Assembly (NCBI GenBank): GCA_045599005.1
Contig: JAZRVF010000015.1
Coordinates: 124,001 to 188,000 of the forward strand
Length of the DNA stretch: 64,000 nt
Source of the DNA: Treponema_I sp045599005
Lineage (GTDB): Bacteria > Spirochaetota > Spirochaetia > Treponematales > Treponemataceae
Reading direction: 5' to 3'
In this document: positions 60,544 through 64,000 of the stretch, piece by piece
Position numbering within the stretch: the stretch's first letter is position 1
Layout of the letters: every line of letters starts with the position of its first letter
Made by a program: the position numbers and the translations under genes
Notes under the pieces: model-generated
What the model saw: the letters and a program-made list of their open reading frames with translations, nothing else
The model's database searches: none
What the model was told of the DNA's origin: nothing

Positions 60544-62076
60544 GTGAAAAAACTTACGGCCTTTCTGTTCATTGTTGTTGCCCTGGTGATTACATTTTTT
60601 TATGTAAGAGAAAATTTTGACTTCCAGAAAAAGGAAGATACCCAGGTTTCCCCAGTTTTCATGATTGAAGAAGAAGACGATGTAACAGAGGAAAAAGAAT
60701 CTGAAGTTCAGACAATCGACAATTCCACAATGTTTGCCTACATTCCCCTGCGTTATGACGAGACTCTTCTGCAGACATATCCGGTTTCAATCACGGCAAA
60801 TTATGCCACTGATGAGATTGAGGACCAGGTCTGTGCCGTGCGCAAGGCAGGAAGCCAGCTTATCACTCTTGTTCTTGCACTTTACAACAAAGAATACTCA
60901 AGCTATTACCGTGCGATGGAGATTCCCACAAAAGTCTCACGGGTCAACACACTTTCCGTGTCAGCTGAGGACATTGTCGGAAATCATCAGAAAGCCCTTT
61001 CCTACTCCGGATTCAGCGATGACCACAAGACTGTGATGCAGATTTTCCAGAGTGATTACGAAGACAACAATACGGACAATATTTCCTTCCTGATGATCGG
61101 AGATTTTGTCACTGACGGAACGATCACAATTGCGGAGGCAGAACGTTCCGAAGATTATTCCCGGAGACAGACGGCAGGGACAGCCTGCACAATCGTGGAG
61201 ACACGGCCTGCAACCGGTTCTGCGAACGCTCTGGATCAGATTCAGATTGAATACCGCTACAATCAGCGGACACGCTCCTACGAGCAGGCATCTGAAAGCC
61301 GGATTCCCGGAAAAACTGTAAACGCCCAGGAAATCAAAAAGATTCTTGATGGAACTACTGCAACATTCTCTTCCTTTTTAAATGGTCTCTGGTGCAAGAC
61401 AGAGAATGACAGCAACGGCCTGTCCAGATTCATGTTTTTCAATCCGATTCAGAAAGAGGTCATCTGCCTTTTTGACGATACACAGGAGATTTTCTCATGG
61501 GATTCTGACTGGCTGCGTTCAAACGGTATGTCAATCTCCACTGCAAATGCATCTGTTTCTGCTGTCACACGACGTTTTGACATAACACTTGTAGGCCTTG
61601 ACGAAATCCGTATCAGATCAACGGATACGGTTGGAATGACAATCTCCGAGGAATCCCTTTGGGACGGAAACTACAAAAAAATGACCAATGCCAACGGAAT
61701 TCTTCTGCAGCCTGAGGTGAAGAAAGTGATGGACACAACCGAACTTGCCGAACTTCTTGAGCCGACAGACCACATCTGGATCACCCAGGACAATTATCTT
61801 ATCCGCTTTACGAAGCAGCACTGGACCGCAGAAAAGAACGGAGTGACTTCTTCCGGTATTTTCGCACTTTCAATCGTACTTTCTCAGCCTGTCATCGAAT
61901 TCAGGAGCAATGTAAGCAATCCGCGTTTTGACGGCTGTTATCTTGTCTCCACAGAGAACACCACAGATGACTATGATGTACTCACTCTGCAGCCTGTCAT
62001 CCAGACTGCGGAAAAACTTGTTGCCACAGGTGATTACATCCGTCTTGACCGTGAGAAAGAAAAAGCCGGACAATAA
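60544..62076 (+). CDS. membrane-anchored envelope protein of unknown function
   Basis: The 510-residue protein starts at GTG 60544 and has one N-terminal membrane helix (LTAFLFIVVALVITFFYV) without a lipobox, so it is probably anchored in the inner membrane facing the periplasm. An acidic linker (IEEEDDVTEEKESE) leads to beta-rich sequence with MQIFQSDYEDNNTDNISF and DWLRSNGMSISTANAS. The plan recalls treponemal pallilysin-related proteins, but no HExxH zinc motif is visible here, so that match is a guess. No enzyme motif was seen. The start codon is immediately behind an extended -10. Confidence 0.6.
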   Translation: MKKLTAFLFIVVALVITFFYVRENFDFQKKEDTQVSPVFMIEEEDDVTEEKESEVQTIDNSTMFAYIPLRYDETLLQTYPVSITANYATDEIEDQVCAVRKAGSQLITLVLALYNKEYSSYYRAMEIPTKVSRVNTLSVSAEDIVGNHQKALSYSGFSDDHKTVMQIFQSDYEDNNTDNISFLMIGDFVTDGTITIAEAERSEDYSRRQTAGTACTIVETRPATGSANALDQIQIEYRYNQRTRSYEQASESRIPGKTVNAQEIKKILDGTTATFSSFLNGLWCKTENDSNGLSRFMFFNPIQKEVICLFDDTQEIFSWDSDWLRSNGMSISTANASVSAVTRRFDITLVGLDEIRIRSTDTVGMTISEESLWDGNYKKMTNANGILLQPEVKKVMDTTELAELLEPTDHIWITQDNYLIRFTKQHWTAEKNGVTSSGIFALSIVLSQPVIEFRSNVSNPRFDGCYLVSTENTTDDYDVLTLQPVIQTAEKLVATGDYIRLDREKEKAGQ

Positions 62077-62106
62077 CAGATTCTGTCAAAGACGGATCAG
62101 CTCAGA

Positions 62107-62982
62107 TCAGAAATATTCCCAGATGACCAGTTCATTCTGGTAATTATAATCAGAAAGAAAATCCCTGTAGAACAGTTCGAATGTCTCATCAGAATCCGAG
62201 TAACTGTGAAGCTGTTCCACGCTCATAATTTCAGGACTTACTCTGTATGCCGACATGGTCTGGGCCAAGGGATTGTTCACACTGTTATAAAAGGGCTCAA
62301 ATTCACCCTTCCCTTCCTCGATTTTTCTGATGAGGTTCTTTCTCAGCTGTTCATAGCGGGCACTGTTCAATCCCAGAGTCTCCTCATCAATCCGCTTTGG
62401 CGGCTCTTCCCTCAGAATTACGTAAGCATCAAAGGCATAAGGGTTGTCAGCAAGATACTCTTTTACATTCTCATAATGATATTTTGCATTGATCATTTTG
62501 CTGCTTGTGCCGCTCTGATTCCGGAAATCACAGAACACAAAGAATTCATCATCTTCATATAATTTTTTTGAGCCGTAAATGTTCACTTTGTCAAAAATGT
62601 TTCTCATGTACTGACGGATGTCTGATTTGAAAAACTCGCAGTAGTAATCTGTTGAGACAGGGTAATGACTCCACCATTCCGAGTATGTCATGTAATCGGC
62701 TGTCCTGACATTGAACCGAGTCCGGCCGTCACTTGTCATCATTCCTTCCGGCAGAACACATTCAAGGGTTGCAAAGGTTCCGGCAGTCCATCTTGTCAAT
62801 TCCGAATTTGATTCTACAACCGTAAAATTTCCTGGAAAGTTCCTGTTCATATAAGCGCATAATTCGTCAGCGGTCAGAAATTTTGTATTGGAAGGATCCT
62901 CACACCCTGTAAAAAGAAATGAAAACAGAATAAAAACTGAGCAGACATACCATAAAATACTTTTTTTACTCAAAGAACGCAT
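62107..62982 (-). CDS. predicted lipoprotein of unknown function
   Basis: I chose ATG 62982 because GGAGG lies just before it and it gives a clean signal peptide ending in FTGC (Cys27) followed by Glu-Asp. The 291-residue product has mixed alpha-beta sequence with YSEWWSHYPVSTDYYCEFF and RKNLIRKIEEGKGEFEPF. I do not recognise the family. It is convergent with the gene at 60544. Confidence 0.65.
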   Translation of the reverse strand: MRSLSKKSILWYVCSVFILFSFLFTGCEDPSNTKFLTADELCAYMNRNFPGNFTVVESNSELTRWTAGTFATLECVLPEGMMTSDGRTRFNVRTADYMTYSEWWSHYPVSTDYYCEFFKSDIRQYMRNIFDKVNIYGSKKLYEDDEFFVFCDFRNQSGTSSKMINAKYHYENVKEYLADNPYAFDAYVILREEPPKRIDEETLGLNSARYEQLRKNLIRKIEEGKGEFEPFYNSVNNPLAQTMSAYRVSPEIMSVEQLHSYSDSDETFELFYRDFLSDYNYQNELVIWEYF

Positions 62983-63083
62983 AAAAACCTCCGTAGCATG
63001 TTCCGGAAGAGAACATACATTCCGGCATACTGGGAAATTCAACACTTAAACAGAGAAAAAGTATTACTCTTAAAGAAAAAAAA

Positions 63084-64000
63084 TCAGTCGGCAGAAACCG
63101 GATAACAGTCGAAACCGGCTTTTTTAAGTCTGCTTCCCATTGTTCCGGCTGCATCATCGCCAACAAGAACAGCGTAATATGTGGTGCCGCTGGAACGTAC
63201 TTCTGAACGGATTATTCCGCTGAAGCCGGCAGCAGCAAGTCTGTCTGTCATTTCCTCTGCATATTCTCTGTTTTTATAAAACCCGACCTGCTGATAGACA
63301 GCATATTTTTCCGCTGCGGTCTTTTCATTGACAGCAGAGACCTTGTCAGGCTTTACACTTGTGGGCGTGGCACTGTTTACACTGGCAGCCGTGGAACCTG
63401 CCGCTGTTTTTGCCCCGGAATCAGTTTCTGCGGGAACAGCGGTAGCAGTTTTTTCAGCAGCGCCTTCTGGCTCTTCAACCGGAACCTTTGTCTCAAGTCT
63501 GGCGGCCTGGGTCACGCCTGTTGAACTGTAACCTGCCGGGCCCATGTACCAGAAAACGGTCGGCAGCACGAAAGATTCACCTTTTACAACGGCAGCCTCC
63601 GGGGACAGGGGAAAATCCTTCTGCAGTGTGGCAGCACAGGATTCATCGCCAGTGAAATACCACAATGTCAGGAGAACGGAAGGTTTTACAGTGTTCAGAG
63701 ACTGAAGGCCTGTCATTGATTTAAGGACGGCAAGAGGTTCTTTCAGTTCACTTTCAGACTGGATTTTGCAGAGCCAGCTCCAGATCGCATAAAGTTTAGT
63801 ATAAGCGAGAGCCGCCGTGTCTGAGACTCCGTTGAATGCGGTGCTCAGAATATAATCTGCCGCAATCGTGTTTCCGCAGCAGAGAGCACAGCGGACGGCG
63901 CCAAGAAGGTACTCAGTGTCCGCCACTGCATTTCCCGTCCTGCTTCTGTTTACAGATGCGGAAAGATTTGCCGCCACACTGAAATTGGACTGCGCCTCGG
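63084..64000 (-). CDS. SPOR-domain protein, 5' end outside window
   Basis: The frame is open to the right edge of the window with no upstream stop, so the N-terminus is missing; GTG 63977 is only an internal candidate. The visible part has helical TPR-like sequence (about the first 110 residues), a long Ala/Thr/Ser/Pro-rich linker and a C-terminal SPOR domain. The SPOR domain begins KYAVYQQVGFYKNREYAEEM and ends YYAVLVGDDAAGTMGSRLKK. SPOR domains bind denuded peptidoglycan at division sites, so the protein probably acts in the periplasm in cell-wall growth or division. Confidence 0.8.
   Translation of the reverse strand, partial: EAQSNFSVAANLSASVNRSRTGNAVADTEYLLGAVRCALCCGNTIAADYILSTAFNGVSDTAALAYTKLYAIWSWLCKIQSESELKEPLAVLKSMTGLQSLNTVKPSVLLTLWYFTGDESCAATLQKDFPLSPEAAVVKGESFVLPTVFWYMGPAGYSSTGVTQAARLETKVPVEEPEGAAEKTATAVPAETDSGAKTAAGSTAASVNSATPTSVKPDKVSAVNEKTAAEKYAVYQQVGFYKNREYAEEMTDRLAAAGFSGIIRSEVRSSGTTYYAVLVGDDAAGTMGSRLKKAGFDCYPVSAD

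Overview
The window looks like a chromosomal segment of a treponeme (Spirochaetota, Treponema), probably a gut or rumen species. This rests on a RarA ATPase carrying the long extra C-terminal domain seen in spirochaetes, an EF-G-like paralogue, many lipoproteins with a short lipobox followed by Cys-Pro-Asn or Cys-Pro-Gly, a SpoIIE phosphatase on a membrane sensor, and a secreted family 9 pectate lyase that suggests life on plant material. The species cannot be fixed from this sequence. No rRNA or tRNA gene was seen.

Layout. 1-914 is the 5' part of aroA. 1130-6248 holds three forward lipoprotein genes, the last two paralogous. They end in a terminator and a patch of interspersed short repeats (6327-6570). 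6579-11839 (reverse) encodes a WD40/beta-barrel protein, the pectate lyase and a small secreted protein. 12051-17493 carries rarA-fusion, adk, a secreted acidic protein and mraY. 17750-27571 is an accessory island: a complete type I-C CRISPR-Cas locus (cas3-cas5c-cas8c-cas7c-cas4-cas1-cas2) followed by an array of 15 repeats and 14 spacers. The island begins with a lone CRISPR repeat and ends with a decayed one. Broken genes lie on both sides: a GNAT acetyltransferase on the left, and an antitoxin/PIN toxin pair plus a Fic C-terminus on the right.

From 27762 on the DNA is ordinary chromosome. It encodes a flavodoxin-SCP2 fusion with a membrane protein, a sugar nucleotidyltransferase with mannose-6-phosphate isomerase, an EF-G-like GTPase, a coiled-coil protein, the SpoIIE phosphatase and a secreted nuclease. 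These are followed by an aconitase-family hydratase with an odd split winged-helix regulator, ychF, two envelope proteins, folD-folE2, cardiolipin synthase, a PEGA protein, radC, guaB, a sigma-70 factor, a tandem-domain lipoprotein, grpE-dnaK-dnaJ, an aldose-epimerase-like gene, two cell-envelope proteins and a partial SPOR protein.

The most notable observations are: (1) the CRISPR-Cas island is bounded by CRISPR repeats that abut truncated genes, and the lone upstream repeat could be a degenerate crRNA-like element; (2) several genes have a well-formed -10 box 6-7 bases before the start codon and no Shine-Dalgarno sequence, which points to leaderless transcripts, including a divergent pair sharing a palindromic -35-like box; (3) an OmpR-type DNA-binding domain is split by about 100 residues; (4) a lipoprotein has a C-terminus resembling the variable region of diversity-generating retroelement targets.
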